The notes: a model not told the origin generated them from the sequence alone. DNA of 64,000 bases from Vombatus ursinus (GCF_900497805.2 NW_020948983.1:23379568-23443567), one strand, 5' to 3'. Shown: positions 1 to 12,041, numbered from the stretch's first letter. Numbers and translations are program-made.

Positions 1-9
1 CTATGCTAC

Positions 10-175
10 TCTTATAGCACTTATATATTGCCTCATATTGTAGTGTTTTGTGCATATTTCTTATCTCCCCTCAAGATTGTAAACTCCTAAAGGAGAGGAA
101 CTATTTCATATGTCTTTGTGTCATCTACAGTGTAAATGCCTTATATATAGTGTGTTCAGTAAATATTTGTTGACT
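10..175 (+). mobile_element. L2 3' end
   Basis: Contains the typical L2 tail: a run like 'agattgtaaactcctaaagg', then 'gtgttcagtaaatatttgttgac'-type ending. Old and diverged. Confidence 0.6.
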
Positions 176-745
176 TTGAGGTACCATCTCACACCTATCA
201 AAATGGCAAAAATACTCAAAAACTATGAAATAATGCTATAAACATTATGGCCAAATGAGAATATTTATTCATTGATGGTGGAACTGGAAACTTCTGAAAT
301 CTTTCTGAGATTGGCATTATGCAGTAAAGTTTGTAAAGATAATTATACTCTTTGACCCAATAATTCTTTCTTTAGGCATATACCCTGATTGTGTCATCAT
401 AATACAAATAAAAGAGCTATCTGCTCAAAGATTTTCATAGAAGCATTCTATGTAATTGTGAGAGAGAAAGATAAAGCAACCTAAATGTCCAACAGTAGGG
501 GAATGATTAAAGTGTGGTACATTCATATGATGGAGTACTATAAAACAATTAAGATACAAACGAATCTAGAAAGATCTTTATTAAATCACAAAAAGTGAAA
601 AAAAGCAGAACCAGAAGAATGGATTGTATTTTAGCTCTATCATATGAGGAAAAGTGGGTGAAATAAATCTGATTATTTGAAGAAAATAACTGAACAATCA
701 TAATGGAGACTTAAGGACAAAACTAAAAAAAAAAATTAAGACAGT
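176..745 (+). mobile_element. Old L1 3' fragment
   Basis: Follows the L1 3' ORF2/UTR pattern: ggtaccatctcacacctatc, then 'tttgacccaataattc', 'gcatataccctga', 'aatgtccaacagtaggg' and 'ggtacattcatatgatgg'. The reading frame is lost. Sense orientation to EFL1. Confidence 0.65.
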
Positions 746-1582
746 TTATGCATTTAAACTGATTTAAATGTGAATCAATATTAAGCACATGTAATTTGTA
801 TTGAAGTTTAATGTTGTTTCTATTAAAACTTTAAATATTTGTTGACTAAAGGAATGTATGAATGATCAGTTGAAATGAGTCCACTTATTTAAAATTTTCC
901 TTCATTTCTTATTAAAATATCTAAAGAATCTATAATTTCATTGTTATAGTCCTACATCCTTTTATGGTAGCTTCTGTCTTCCTTTTGTGGTAGATGATCT
1001 TCTTGAGTTGCTAGCAGTGGCCAGAAAAACATCCATGACCAGCCTTGGGATGTCCTCTTTAAACTTACTGAGGCTTATCTTTGAATGGTAGACATTTTAG
1101 AATCTCTCAAGGTTGTGCTTTTCTGGCATAGCTTGAAAAACCCATGATCACTTCTTAAACCACAATGACCTTTGATAGTAGGATTTGAATGGAAGAAGTC
1201 TTCCTGCATTAATGAAATTAATTCTTTGTTAGAGAGAATTTGTGTTCTACATTTATTCTTAAAAAATTAAATGTTTTATAAATCAGTGTTGGAAGACAAG
1301 ATATCATTGAGTAATGCTGTGTTCCAAATTGGGGCCTATATTAGTCCTTTATGATACAATAGATATCCTTTGTGATACAATACAGTATTAGGGTTTTAGA
1401 AGCAGTGACAGGGATTGCATATCGATAAAAAATCAGTGTGCCAACCTATATCATTTTAAATCAGATTAGATATTGGCCTTGTTTTGGTTTTCAGTTGTAA
1501 ATTCAAATTTTGTCATTATTTATTGATATCTTAAACCTTTAGTTCTTGTTCACTTAGTTTTTTGTTTTTGTTTGTTTTTTAG
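746..1582. other. Intron, no recognised element
   Basis: AT-rich intron leading to the acceptor at 1582. No gene, clear repeat family or convincing open frame is seen. Confidence 0.5.
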
Positions 1583-1714
1583 GGATAGGAGGTCTGCAAG
1601 AGTTTGTCCTGAAGTCTGCAACCCTGTGTACCTCACCATCTTGCCCACCCTTTATCCCACTCAACTTTGAAGCCACACCCATTGTGAGAGTTGCAATTGA
1701 ACCAAAACATCCAA
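1583..1714 (+). CDS. EFL1: EFL1 coding exon (end of domain II)
   Basis: This 132-nt exon follows a T-rich tract and the acceptor ttttttag, and ends at the donor A|GTAAG. It enters with the last two bases of a glycine codon and leaves after the first base of a serine codon. The translation runs [15 protein letters not shown], then [20 protein letters not shown] and KHP, and matches vertebrate EFL1 almost residue for residue. In EF-2-like GTPases this stretch closes domain II and leads into domain III. EFL1 is a cytoplasmic GTPase that works with SBDS to evict eIF6 from late pre-60S subunits, so that 40S and 60S can join. Upstream exons carrying the G domain lie outside the window. The open frame is short, but phase and residue match make it secure. 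Confidence 0.96.
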
Positions 1715-1939
1715 GTAAGACAACTCTTGTCTTTCAGCTCAGTTCCACAAATATTTATCAAATGCCTACTTTGCAAGACACTCGTGCTTAGCTTTTTGTA
1801 ACGGGTACTAAATACTATGCTTTAAAAAATGCTTGTCTTTATTATTTATGAATTTTGTAGTAGGCAAAGAAGGGATTTTGTAGTAGTCCCTTCTGTCTTA
1901 CTGGTAACTGATAACTGGTAAAAATTCAGTGAACCTGAG

Positions 1940-2150
1940 GGAGAATCAGAATCACAGACTTTCACAATTGGAAGAAACCATGAAGGCCCTTTAGTCCAAC
2001 TGGCCCTTAAAAAATGATCCCTTCTCAACAGGACTGATAAGTAGTCTTCCAGCCTTTACTTAAAAAAACCTTAAATAAAAGGGAACCCACTACCTTGTAA
2101 GGCAGTTTACTCCGCTTTGGATTGGTTAATAGATGTAAAATCAGAATTAA
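1940..2150 (-). mobile_element. L3/CR1 LINE fragment
   Basis: On the plus strand it has CR1/L3 antisense hallmarks: 'agtccaactggccc', 'tcttccagcctttactt', 'gggaacccactaccttgtaa' and 'ggcagtttactccgctttgg'. Sequence to about 2600 may be more of a LINE but is not securely placed. Confidence 0.6.
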
Positions 2151-2599
2151 TCAGTTTTACCTTCCTTCCATCATCATTTATCATTGCTCCATTTGTCCTG
2201 GCAAGTGGGACAAGTTTACTCCTCTTCTTTAGTCCTCCTCTTTTCCTCAGTTTAGTTAAGAGAAACACATCTTTTTTTTTTTTTAATCCTTGGTATTTCT
2301 TGCCAAGGTTAGCTCATTCTTAACTTTAACCCTCCTGACATTCTTTCCAGTTCATGCCATTGTGTTAATCCTCCATTACATATACTTGTACCCATCGTCA
2401 GTATACTTCTGAAAAAATCTTAGCTGGTTGATGAGTTTTCTCCTGTGCATCCAAATCAGTCTGGTTAGACAGCTCCCCTTTTTCCTTCTCATCATTAGTC
2501 TTTCTCTTTGGTCTTCATAAATATATCCTTGATGGCTTTCTGTGCTTCCTCAGCTGAATTTCTTTTTAGATTTATGGCCCATAGAATGCTGCCTATCAT

Positions 2600-3339
2600 T
2601 TTAGTGAACCCTTTGGAAAAAAACTCTTGTGGGAAAAAGGGGCAGGATCTAAATTTTGATATGAGAAGATGAATAGAATGCTATACTCAAGGAAGCCAAA
2701 GCTCACAGGATAAAGAAGTCCAAATGGCTAGTTAGGAGGTTGCAGTGGTCCAAAGTTGTGGAGAGGGACCAGGTCAGAGAAAAATCTCTTAAAGGAGTGG
2801 CTTTGGCTGTTGGCAAAATGACAGTTATTTCCATGAAAGGATTCATTTTCACCATGTTCTCTTTTGTGGCAGCAACATTAGCCACAATTTGTCCTTAGAA
2901 TGCCTCCCTGAAACTCAGAAGTGGTGCTTGGTGGTATGACATTGGTCAAAGACCTCTACAAACTTTGGGTGACAGTGGTTCCCATGTTCTCTCCAGGTTT
3001 CTGTAGCTCTGCCAGTCTCTTAAGTGTTGTCATTGCCTCTAGATCTTCTGGCAGCTGCATTCTTCTTGCTTTTCCACAATTGGCAGGGTGGGCAAGAATT
3101 CTTTGGCCATAACTTGAGGTCAGAGTGGACTCATTACAACAAAGACCTTGGAAACACAAAATAGGATACATAATCAGGAGAGTAATCCTAGTTATTGTGT
3201 CCTGGGACTTACTACCTGTGTGATGAGGAAATAGCCTTCCAGTCTCCCAATTTTGGGAGGATTTCAGGGCAGTCATACCTGATCTTCCATGCCTACATAA
3301 TGCCCAGGGGTGACATGTTGGTTCCATTTATACTAAATT
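2600..3339. other. Intron with an unexplained minus-strand open frame
   Basis: No repeat family recognised. The minus strand has an open frame of 123 codons (2956-3327). Its last 60 residues have a protein-like composition (for example LPEDLEAMTTLKRLAELQKP), but I know no family for it and see no splice or promoter context. It could be a decayed retrocopy or chance. Confidence 0.3.
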
Positions 3340-3480
3340 TTAAATATCTAATTGACGTCTAGATGAAAATAAATGTCCAGTAAGCTATTGGAAATCCATG
3401 ACTGAAGCTTGGTAGAGAGATTTAGGTTGGATGGATGGGTAGATAGGAAGGAAATGATAACTAAAATCAGGGGAACTGAT
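3340..3480 (-). mobile_element. L2 internal fragment
   Basis: Plus strand reads 'aatgtccagtaagctattgg', then 'gactgaagcttggtagagag', matching the antisense of L2 ORF2 as seen in the longer L2 copies at 16 kb and 40 kb. Confidence 0.5.
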
Positions 3481-3975
3481 ACATCAACAACAGAAAATCA
3501 AAGATAAGTCGAGAGCCTTTTTTCAAAGTTTTGGGGTAAGCCATGATTATGAAGTAAGGCTGGGAAGATGAGACAGCTGTCACATAGGTAGAAAAAGAGC
3601 CAGGAGAGGGAAGTGTCACATAAGCCAAGAGAAGGAGGAGGGTGCAGGAGAAAATCTTCTCTCTGAGCTTTTTAGGCCAGACCTTTTCTAGGCCACATGT
3701 TGACCCACACCATCTGATTTCTGTTTTTGCTTCATTGCAACATCTTCCTAGCATCTTCACAATTTCAGGTGCTATTTTTGATTCCGCATGTTTTCAGTGG
3801 TCTGGCTTCTGATTGTTCTAGGACAGTTTCCAGGAAGGCTCATGTCACCATTTGTGTGGATTCCTGTTAGTCTTACAGAGTGTTCCTTTTCTGAGTCTCA
3901 ACTATTTTGCTTTCTTCTAATTACTGATGTCCACTTTGGGAACTGCCTTAACCACTGGCCACATCCTACATGTAC
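3481..3975. other. Intron, no recognised element
   Basis: No gene or secure repeat seen in this stretch. Confidence 0.4.
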
Positions 3976-3979
3976 TGGA

Positions 3980-4180
3980 TCATTAAGATCAGAGGGATGT
4001 GAGCTGAAAGGAGCCCTACAGTTCAAGACCACCCTAATTATTTTGCAGATGAGGAAACTGAGGCCTAGAAAGGTGAAGTGACTGGACCGAGGCCACACAG
4101 GTAGTTAAGGAGCAAAACTAGGATTCAAATTCAGGTCACCTGACTCTAAATCCTTCACTCTTTTTGACTCCACCATTCTG
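3980..4180 (-). mobile_element. MIR-type SINE
   Basis: Carries the MIR core in antisense: 'gatgaggaaactgaggccta', 'gtgaagtgact', 'cacacaggtagt' and 'attcaaattcaggtc'. Confidence 0.75.
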
Positions 4181-5384
<1,204 letters not shown>

Positions 5385-5720
5385 TAGTTCAGTAGGTTGT
5401 TTGAGTATTCCTCAGTTATTGAAACCCATAACTGAGGTTTATCTTTGGTGGGTAGCCAAAGCCTCCTTATGCAAGAGTTTTGCTGCAACTGGATCATACA
5501 TTTAAATTTTAATAACTATAAAATGACTACCACCAGGAAATGTCACTTACTCCCTATTTTCTTAAATGCTTTTTATTTTAATGTTATTTTTCTACGTTAG
5601 TCATATATTGTCTTTTAATATTTTATATAATAATAATAAATGACAACATATATTGCTTTAAAGTGCTTTTACATACATTATCAAAGTAATGTTTTAATAA
5701 AAGAGGTTACTTGGAGACAA

Positions 5721-5975
5721 AGAAGGAAAATCTTAGTATCATTTGAATGTGGTTGTGAAGAATTTACCTATTCCACCATCTAATCTCATATAGTGTTTTT
5801 CTATTTTGACATCTTCATTTTTACGTATAAAGTTGAATGGCATGTTAAGCTAGTATTATAAAATAACTTTTTTTCATAGAATAACTTTTGCAATTTGATT
5901 TTTGTCTTCTATTTTAAATAAATTTTAATGAAATTATGGATTTTTTTCCCTTTTTCATAAAAATCATCCTCTGAG
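5721..5975. repeat. Left arm of a long inverted repeat
   Basis: This arm, read forward, matches the reverse complement of 7361-7605 over about 250 bp, with small indels and roughly 80-85% identity by eye. Shared landmarks in order are tagtatcatttga, aatttacctattccac, tgaatggcatgtta, caatttgatttttgtct, aaattttaatgaaatta and aaaatcatcctctgag. The arms are about 1.4 kb apart inside the EFL1 intron. I do not recognise the unit as a known family. Confidence 0.85.
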
Positions 5976-6016
5976 TCATCTAGAATAGGTTTAAAATTTT
6001 TATGGCTATTTAGATT

Positions 6017-6165
6017 AAGAACTTAGAATTTTAGAACTGAAAAGGACCTGTGGCTTAGAGATGTCAGAAGAATTACTCCTAGTCACAGAGAGGTAGTGAC
6101 AAGAGTTAGGAGTAGGCCCCAGGACTTCTGACTTCTGGTCCTCTGCATTGCTTTTCCTTTACCTC
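6017..6165 (-). mobile_element. MIR-type SINE fragment
   Basis: Diverged MIR antisense pattern: 'ttagaactgaaaaggacctg', 'gtcacagagaggtagtgac', 'aggacttctgacttctggtc'. Confidence 0.55.
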
Positions 6166-6339
6166 CTTTGATGTCATCGGCTTCTTTGTTAAAATTGTCT
6201 TGCTAATTATGGAAAGCTTCATTAGCACTCAGAGAACAATAAATCACAAAGCATAATTTCTTTTAAAAGAGTGAATATCAATAACTTTCAACAATTTTTT
6301 TAACTTACAGAGTTATTTAGTTTATTAGCTTTAGATAAT

Positions 6340-6465
6340 CTTTGATAGAATATAAGTTCCCTGAGGGCAAGCACTTTTGCCTTTGTATTTCCCAACTCCT
6401 GGTGTAGTGCAGTGCCTGACACAGAATAGATACTGAAACAATTCTTGTAAATGTAATAGATGATG
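6340..6465 (+). mobile_element. L2 3' end
   Basis: Typical L2 tail: 'aagttccctgagggcaagca', 'gcctttgtatttccca', 'agtgcctgacacagaatag'. Confidence 0.7.
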
Positions 6466-6467
6466 TA

Positions 6468-6600
6468 CTTCCTTGGACAGGTCCCTTAACATCTCTGAAC
6501 CTTAATTTCTTTGTCAGTGAAAATAATGTTTACCAAGATTACTTCTAAGATTTCTTCCAGCTCAAAATTCTGTGCTTCTCAGTAGTAATTTGAAATAAAT
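6468..6600 (+). mobile_element. MIR fragment
   Basis: Contains 'ggtcccttaacatctctgaa', 'cttaatttctttgtcagtga' and 'ttcttccagctcaaaattct', the 3' part of MIR in sense. Confidence 0.55.
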
Positions 6601-7185
6601 TCCCCCCTCACATTAAAATCAATTTTAATTTATTTTTTAATTCTCAAACCATTAGTTTCCTCTCTGTATAATATCATGTATCTTTTTAAACTTAGAATTA
6701 CCCACCAGATACCCCCTCCAAGTGTGTGTTCTTATGCTTCAGTGAGTATCTAAGCTAAGTCATCTACTTGTATTTTAGATGTGTATTATTTGCATTCACT
6801 GGTGTTTAGGTGCACTTTTTTTCCTCAGGAGGAAAAAAAATCACACTTACAGAAAGAGAAATTGATTTTTTTTTTCAGAAATGTGGCCATGACATGGTAT
6901 TAAAGTATTTATAGAAAACCAGCTCACTTTGAAAACCATTCAGCAGGAAAGCTATTGGAAAGATCAGTGTTACAGCTTATAAACATCATCAGAAATATCG
7001 ACTGATGCTGAATGAAGGGAGCAAAGTAATGATAACAGAGGCCCCTTAGCCATCTTTGGATGTATACTCTCTAAAAACATACTTTAAGCATTCTTCTCAA
7101 GTGCTCTTACAGTTAGTTGCTCCCTGTGGTTGCTGGAGACACCTGTTTCTGGAGGTGATAAAACTCCATTCTTTCATAGCTCAGA
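6601..7185. other. Intron, no recognised element
   Basis: AT-rich; no gene or repeat recognised. Forms part of the loop of the inverted repeat. Confidence 0.4.
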
Positions 7186-7189
7186 TTCT

Positions 7190-7360
7190 TTTTAGTCATG
7201 GGATTTTGAGCTAGAAGTCATATTGCTCAATACCGTCATTATTAGATGAGGCAGCTGAGCCCCAGAAAGGTACACTTGACTTTCCCGAGGCTGCACAGGT
7301 AGAGGTAGTAAGTAGAAGAGGCAGGATTTGAATCTAGGGCTTCTGGCTCCAATTACACTG
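7190..7360 (-). mobile_element. MIR-type SINE
   Basis: Antisense MIR: 'agatgaggcagctgagcccc', 'ggctgcacaggtag', 'caggatttgaatctagggct'. Abuts the right inverted-repeat arm. Confidence 0.65.
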
Positions 7361-7605
7361 CTCAGAGGATGATTTTTAGGACAAAGAAAGAAAAAAAGTG
7401 TAATTTCATTAAAATTTATCTAAAATAGACAAAAATCAAATTGCCAAAGTGATTTTATAACACTAACATGCCATTCAAGTTTATACACAAAAATGAAGCT
7501 TTCAAAATTGAAAAACACTAAATGGGATTAGATTGTGGAATAGGTAAATTCCTCATAACCATAATCAAATGATACTAGGATTTTTCCTTCTTTTTTTTTT
7601 TCCTC
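7361..7605. repeat. Right arm of the long inverted repeat
   Basis: Reverse-complement partner of 5721-5975. The inner edge starts ctcagaggatgattttt directly after a MIR. The outer edge is a T/C-rich run followed at 7611-7634 by a perfect hairpin (10-bp stem acagaggcat/atgcctctgt, loop agag). Confidence 0.85.
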
Positions 7606-7634
7606 CTCCTACAGAGGCATAGAGATGCCTCTGT

Positions 7635-8340
7635 GCAGTCACTGGAGTCTACTGAAAGCTGAAGAAATTCTGTAGGGCATAGATAGGAAAATAAGCCTTC
7701 TTCTCCTGCCACACCTGATGGAAGGCAGATGAGAAATTACGTAGGCCGTAGAGGGAGGTAGTTGGAAAAAGAAGTGGCAGAAAGAGTAATTAGAGAGGAT
7801 GTTTGGGTACATGTCATGGTTCTTTAGCTGTTTAATTCTCATTCTCCCTGAGCCCATAGGATCAGGGTTGAGGTAGGCAAGGGGCATTTATAAAGAATTA
7901 GAGTAGAATAAGCCAAAACCGAAATTTCAAAGGCAAAAGAACTAGAATTAGAAATGGGAAAAATGCTAAAGTCCAGGGATGCTGCGAACAGTTGAGCCAG
8001 CAACTGAAGTCATCTTAACAAGATGTCGCAGGGAGCTTTCACAGCTGGTTTGGTTTTAGGTCTTTAGGCCTTTGTCTTCATCTCCCCCGTAGTGGATGCT
8101 TGTGCCTACCTTGGTTGGGACAGAGTGGTAGTAGTAGGTTTTCTCTCTGAGGAAAAGGTAATTCAGCAGCAATGAAAGCAAGGAGAGTATGGCCAGAACA
8201 TTAGCAGGGAGGTAAAGAAGAATTGAGCGTGAAGAAAAGGTCATTAGTTTTGGACATTACTAAGGGACCTTTAAAGGAGCACTTTCAGTAGAGTGATGTA
8301 GACAAGAACCAGGTTCTAAAATTATGTCAACAGCATTAGC
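7635..8340. other. Intron, no recognised element
   Basis: No gene or clear repeat family seen here. Open frames on the minus strand are short and without recognisable motifs. Confidence 0.4.
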
Positions 8341-8344
8341 AACT

Positions 8345-8560
8345 ATTTTATGAGAGGCCTCATGATGTGGTTCACAGAGAGCTGGGTTCCAGCCCCAAAC
8401 AGAATGTGCGACCTTAGTGCTCTCAGAAACTCTTATTTAAGACTACCAAGTTGCAGAAGAAGTACCAACATGCTTCATTAAAGGTAGGTTCCTCACTATG
8501 AATTCCCCCTACCAGGGAAATCACTGGTCCAGTCTCTGTCCCTGTGTGCAAAAAAAACTC
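8345..8560 (+). mobile_element. tRNA-derived SINE (THER/MIR-related marsupial type)
   Basis: Has the sequence order 'agctgggttccagcccc', 'caagttgcagaagaagtacc', 'ggttcctcactatgaattcc', 'aaatcactggtccagt'. The same order occurs at 8640, 14125 and 30895, so this is one SINE family with a distinctive 3' part. Confidence 0.6.
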
Positions 8561-8639
8561 TGTTTCTGACACTAGAGAAAGTACAAAGATATTTGAGACA
8601 TGGTCACGTATACAAATATGCTACAGTATAATAACTCCT

Positions 8640-8885
8640 AGAGGCAATGACAGATAGTGGTTAGAAATTTGGCTTTGGGTCCAGGAAGGCCTTAAATCCT
8701 GCCTCTGAAATAAATCTACAGGGTGTGTGACCCTGGGAAGCTGACATAAGCTCTCAGGGCTCTGGGCGGCTCTCTAAGCCTGCAAGTTGCAAAGCGCTGA
8801 TCTGCTTTAGTAGAGGGAATTTTTTCTCCTTGGAACTCCTTATACCAATGAAATCCCAGGTCTGATACCCACCCCTATAATAACT
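8640..8885 (+). mobile_element. tRNA-derived SINE, same family as 8345
   Basis: Clearer copy: 'gtccaggaaggccttaaatc', 'gtgtgaccctgggaagctga', 'ctctaagcctgcaagttgca', 'aatgaaatcccaggtc'. Confidence 0.65.
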
Positions 8886-9156
8886 AATAGAAATACAGCT
8901 TTCTACAGGGCAGAAGTGGGGAGATAATCTCTCTTAGACTCCTAGGTAAATTATAATCCTTATTTCATGTTAAAGTTTAAACTTAATCTTTTACATTTAA
9001 TATATATTGAATTATCTTTATATAGGCTTTTCTTTACAGAAATATTTTAATTAATGTAATAATAATTTTTTTAAAAAAATACTGGACTTTATTTCAAAAT
9101 GTACTTTGTTTCCTAAAGCAGCCCTGTAATTTGAATATACCATAAAAGAAAAGCAT

Positions 9157-9318
9157 GGGGCAGGTAAGTGATGCAGTGGATAGAGCACTGGCCCTGGAGT
9201 CAGGAGGACCTGAATTCAAATCCGGCCTCAGTCACTTGACACTTACTATCTGTGTGACCCCGGGCAAGTCACTTAACCTCAGTTGCCTCACCAAAAAAAA
9301 GAAAAAGAAAGAAACTAA
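9157..9318 (+). mobile_element. WSINE-type tRNA-derived SINE
   Basis: Near-consensus: gcagtggatagagcactgg, 'gagtcaggaggacctga', 'ttcaaatccggcctcag', 'ctgtgtgaccccgggcaagt', poly(A) with G interruptions. B-box-like region is preserved, which is why it resembles a tRNA. Confidence 0.85.
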
Positions 9319-9569
9319 AATAAATGAGACGGCCATACAGGTGAACGAGAATTATTTAACCAAATATCTTCTTTTCCTAGTTTTCCGTGTTTGCTGTGGG
9401 GACAAAAAATTGACGAGAGGAAAAAGAGATTACTTATGGATCCTTGAATACAAGGAATGGAAGCAGTGAAAAATGAAACACAACCTGGAATAATGTGGGC
9501 TAAAAGGAAGGGGGATAAAAGCAGCCAGTGACAACTCTTTCCTGTTGGGAAAGGCCTTTGTATTTCCCA

Positions 9570-9765
9570 ATTAGAGCTCATAGAATGTTAGAGCTGGAAA
9601 GAGTTAGCCTGGTGTCTTTATTTCCCAGATGGGGAGACTTAGACCTAAAGGTCACTGATTTATACAAGATCACACTGTCACTAATCAAGATTAGGGCCCA
9701 GGTTTCCTTTCTCTCTTACAGTTCAGTGTTCTTTCCATATCACTACATTACCTCTTTTGTTAGAA
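9570..9765 (-). mobile_element. MIR-type SINE
   Basis: Antisense MIR: 'agaatgttagagctggaaag', 'cagatggggagacttaga', 'atcacactgtcactaat'. Confidence 0.6.
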
Positions 9766-9789
9766 GAGAGAGGTAGAGAAAAATGATTT

Positions 9790-10010
9790 AATAATGATGA
9801 TGATGGTTAGCATTTATATAGTGCTTTAAGACAACCCTGTGAAATAGGTGGTATTATTATTTCCATTTTACAGATGAAAAAACTGAGGCTGAGTGAAATT
9901 AAGTAATTTGCCCAGTGTCACACAGCTAGTATCTGAGACAGGATTTGAGCTCAGGTCTTCCTTACTCCCAAATCCAACACTCTATCCACTGTGCCACCTA
10001 GTTGCTTTCG
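9790..10010 (-). mobile_element. MAR1-type CORE-SINE
   Basis: Antisense full-length pattern: 'gcatttatatagtgctttaa', 'cattttacagatgaaaaaac', 'tgcccagtgtcacacagcta', 'ctctatccactgtgccacct'. Both the CORE/L2-like end and the tRNA-like head are present. Confidence 0.75.
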
Positions 10011-10435
10011 ATATTAGTTTAGTGCATTCACGTACTGTAGTTAGCTAAGATTGCCTTCATAAGAATATTAGGAATTCTATTTCTGTGTCTCTTTTAGGAC
10101 TATAATGTCACTTTATTTAGTTTTTTGCCAGGGCTGTTCCTGAGGGAATCCAAGGATGTATTACTGCCACTAGTTGGTGTAAGTTGCTGTTGCTGTTTCC
10201 TGGCCAGAAAAAGAAAAGTTCCCCACAGCTAACAAGAACTTAGAAAGTGATCCTGAAACAGTCTTTTTTCAGTTGACCTAAGCTAACATGATAGAGATTT
10301 TCCCCTTCTGCATTTACGCTACAATCGACTTTTAGTCTTCTGATGCCATTGGAAAGTAAAGATAATTCCCCGTAGAGCCCATTTTGTTATATTTAAGATA
10401 TCGTTCCTATGTGTAATAATATATACTTCTTAGTA
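10011..10435. other. Intron, no recognised element
   Basis: No gene or repeat recognised. Confidence 0.4.
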
Positions 10436-10439
10436 ATTG

Positions 10440-10605
10440 AATATAATGATTAAAAATGTTTTGAGTTACAACACTTGGCCCTAGTTCCACTTTTGATACC
10501 AAGTATGTGTGCTTTACTTCCCTCGGCCTCGTTTCCTCATCTTTACAATGGAGTTGAACTAAACTGATGTCTAGTATCCCTTCCAGTTCTAAGATTCTGT
10601 GTTCC
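10440..10605 (+). mobile_element. MIR fragment
   Basis: Sense MIR 3' part: 'cggcctcgtttcctcatctt', 'acaatggagttgaacta', 'cccttccagttctaagattc'. Confidence 0.6.
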
Positions 10606-10795
10606 ACTCAGAACTATAGGATGTTTTCTCCTCACGTGTCTTAGTAAATAATTTGGTATACATTATTTTTTTAAACACAAATTAGGCAAATCTTACTACA
10701 ACAAATGCATTCCAAGTGAAAACATATGTAATGTGATAGGTAAGTCCAAGCAGGTAACCTTTTTATTTTAAATAATAGCACTATAATGCAATTCT

Positions 10796-10816
10796 AACAC
10801 ACACACACACACACAC
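10796..10816. repeat. (AC)n microsatellite
   Basis: About ten AC units, 240 bp upstream of the large EFL1 exon. The (GT)n tract just past that exon's donor is the complementary repeat, so the two could pair in pre-mRNA across the exon. Confidence 0.9.
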
Positions 10817-11054
10817 TCAAGTTTGGGTATTCCCCTTGAGGTGTTATTTTTTAAACAGAATTTTATCTTTTTAGCCTGAAATCAAAATGAGTTTTACATT
10901 CTGAATTCATGAAACAAATTATTACAGAGTTCTGAAAGGAAAAGTAATCATTTTATTTTTTGACAGAACCTGGCTCATACATGTATGTGGTATTTTTTTG
11001 TTGTAGCTTTTTCTAGGTCATCATCATCATTGTTTCTATTGGTTTTGTTTTCAG

Positions 11055-12034
11055 GTTTGCAAAGATTCAAATCAGTGTATCTGAACCAATCATCCCATTT
11101 AGGGAAACAATTACTAAGCCACCCAAAGTTGACATGGTCAATGAAGAAATAGGTAAACAACAGAAGATTGCAGTCATACACCAAACCAAAGAGGACCAGA
11201 GCAAACTCCCTGAGGGGGTCCAGGTTGATGCCGATGGGCTCATCACAATAACCACCCCAAACAAACTTGCCACTCTCAGTGTCCGAGCCCTGCCTCTCCC
11301 AGAAGAAGTCACTCAGATCCTTGAAGAAAATAGTGATTTGATTCGTTCTATGGAGCAACTGACTTCTTCTTTAAGTGAGGGGGAAAATACTCAGATGATT
11401 CATGAGAAGACCCAGGCTAAGATCCAGGAGTTCAAACAAAAGTTGGAGCAAAATCTACAGGGAAGGAAATGGAGGAATGTCGTGGACCAGATCTGGTCAT
11501 TTGGTCCTAGGAAATGTGGACCTAATATATTAGTAAATAGATGCAACGATTTTAAGAGCTCTGTATGGCAGTGCCTTGAGAGCAAATGTATTAAAGAAGC
11601 AAGTAAATACAGAGATTTTGACAATAGTATCATCAGTGGATTTCAGCTGGCAACATTCTCAGGCCCCATGTGTGAAGAACCGCTCATGGGTGTCTGTTTT
11701 GTTCTAGAAAAGTGGGACCTAAGTAAATTCTTAGGTCAAGGAGCAACTGAGAAAGCAGAAGAGGAGTTAGATAGAGGTGAAGCTGCTTCTGACCATAGTA
11801 AACCTCTAGGGTCACCCACTGAAAATGAACAGTTTGAAGACAACTGCCCAGAGACGTTGGAAAAAAAGAGCAAGCGTAAAGGGGAAGCATTGCTGGCCGA
11901 CTGTTACGGCCCTTTCTCTGGTCAGCTGATTGCTACTATGAAAGAAGCTTGCCGCTATGCACTACAAGTGAAACCCCAGCGCCTTATGGCAGCAATGTAT
12001 ACCTGTGACATCATGGCCACTGCAGAAGTATTAG
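11055..12034 (+). CDS. EFL1: EFL1 large coding exon (domain IV with EFL1-specific insertion)
   Basis: A 980-nt exon, acceptor tttgttttcag, donor G|GTAAGG at 12035. It begins [18 protein letters not shown] and ends [11 protein letters not shown], adding about 327 residues. The ends are the domain IV core shared with EF-2, including [20 protein letters not shown]. The middle holds the EFL1-only insertion: a coiled, charged stretch near [18 protein letters not shown], a conserved block [19 protein letters not shown], and [20 protein letters not shown] variable acidic linker (about 11740-11890, rich in E, D, S and K) differs clearly from human EFL1 as I recall it, while the flanks are nearly unchanged. 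There is no stop or frameshift across 326 codons, so this is a functional exon and not a pseudogene. A (GT)n microsatellite starts 8 nt beyond the donor. Confidence 0.98.
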
Positions 12035-12039
12035 GTAAG

Positions 12040-12041
<2 letters not shown>

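Noticed and set aside
9157-9240. tRNA gene
   Set aside because: The A/B-box-like region belongs to a tRNA-derived SINE repeated many times in the window, with a SINE body and poly(A) behind it; no cloverleaf with intact acceptor stem.
10975-11358. Minus-strand open frames of 127 and 81 codons across the large EFL1 exon
   Set aside because: They are the complement of a strongly conserved coding exon; no motif or codon pattern of their own.
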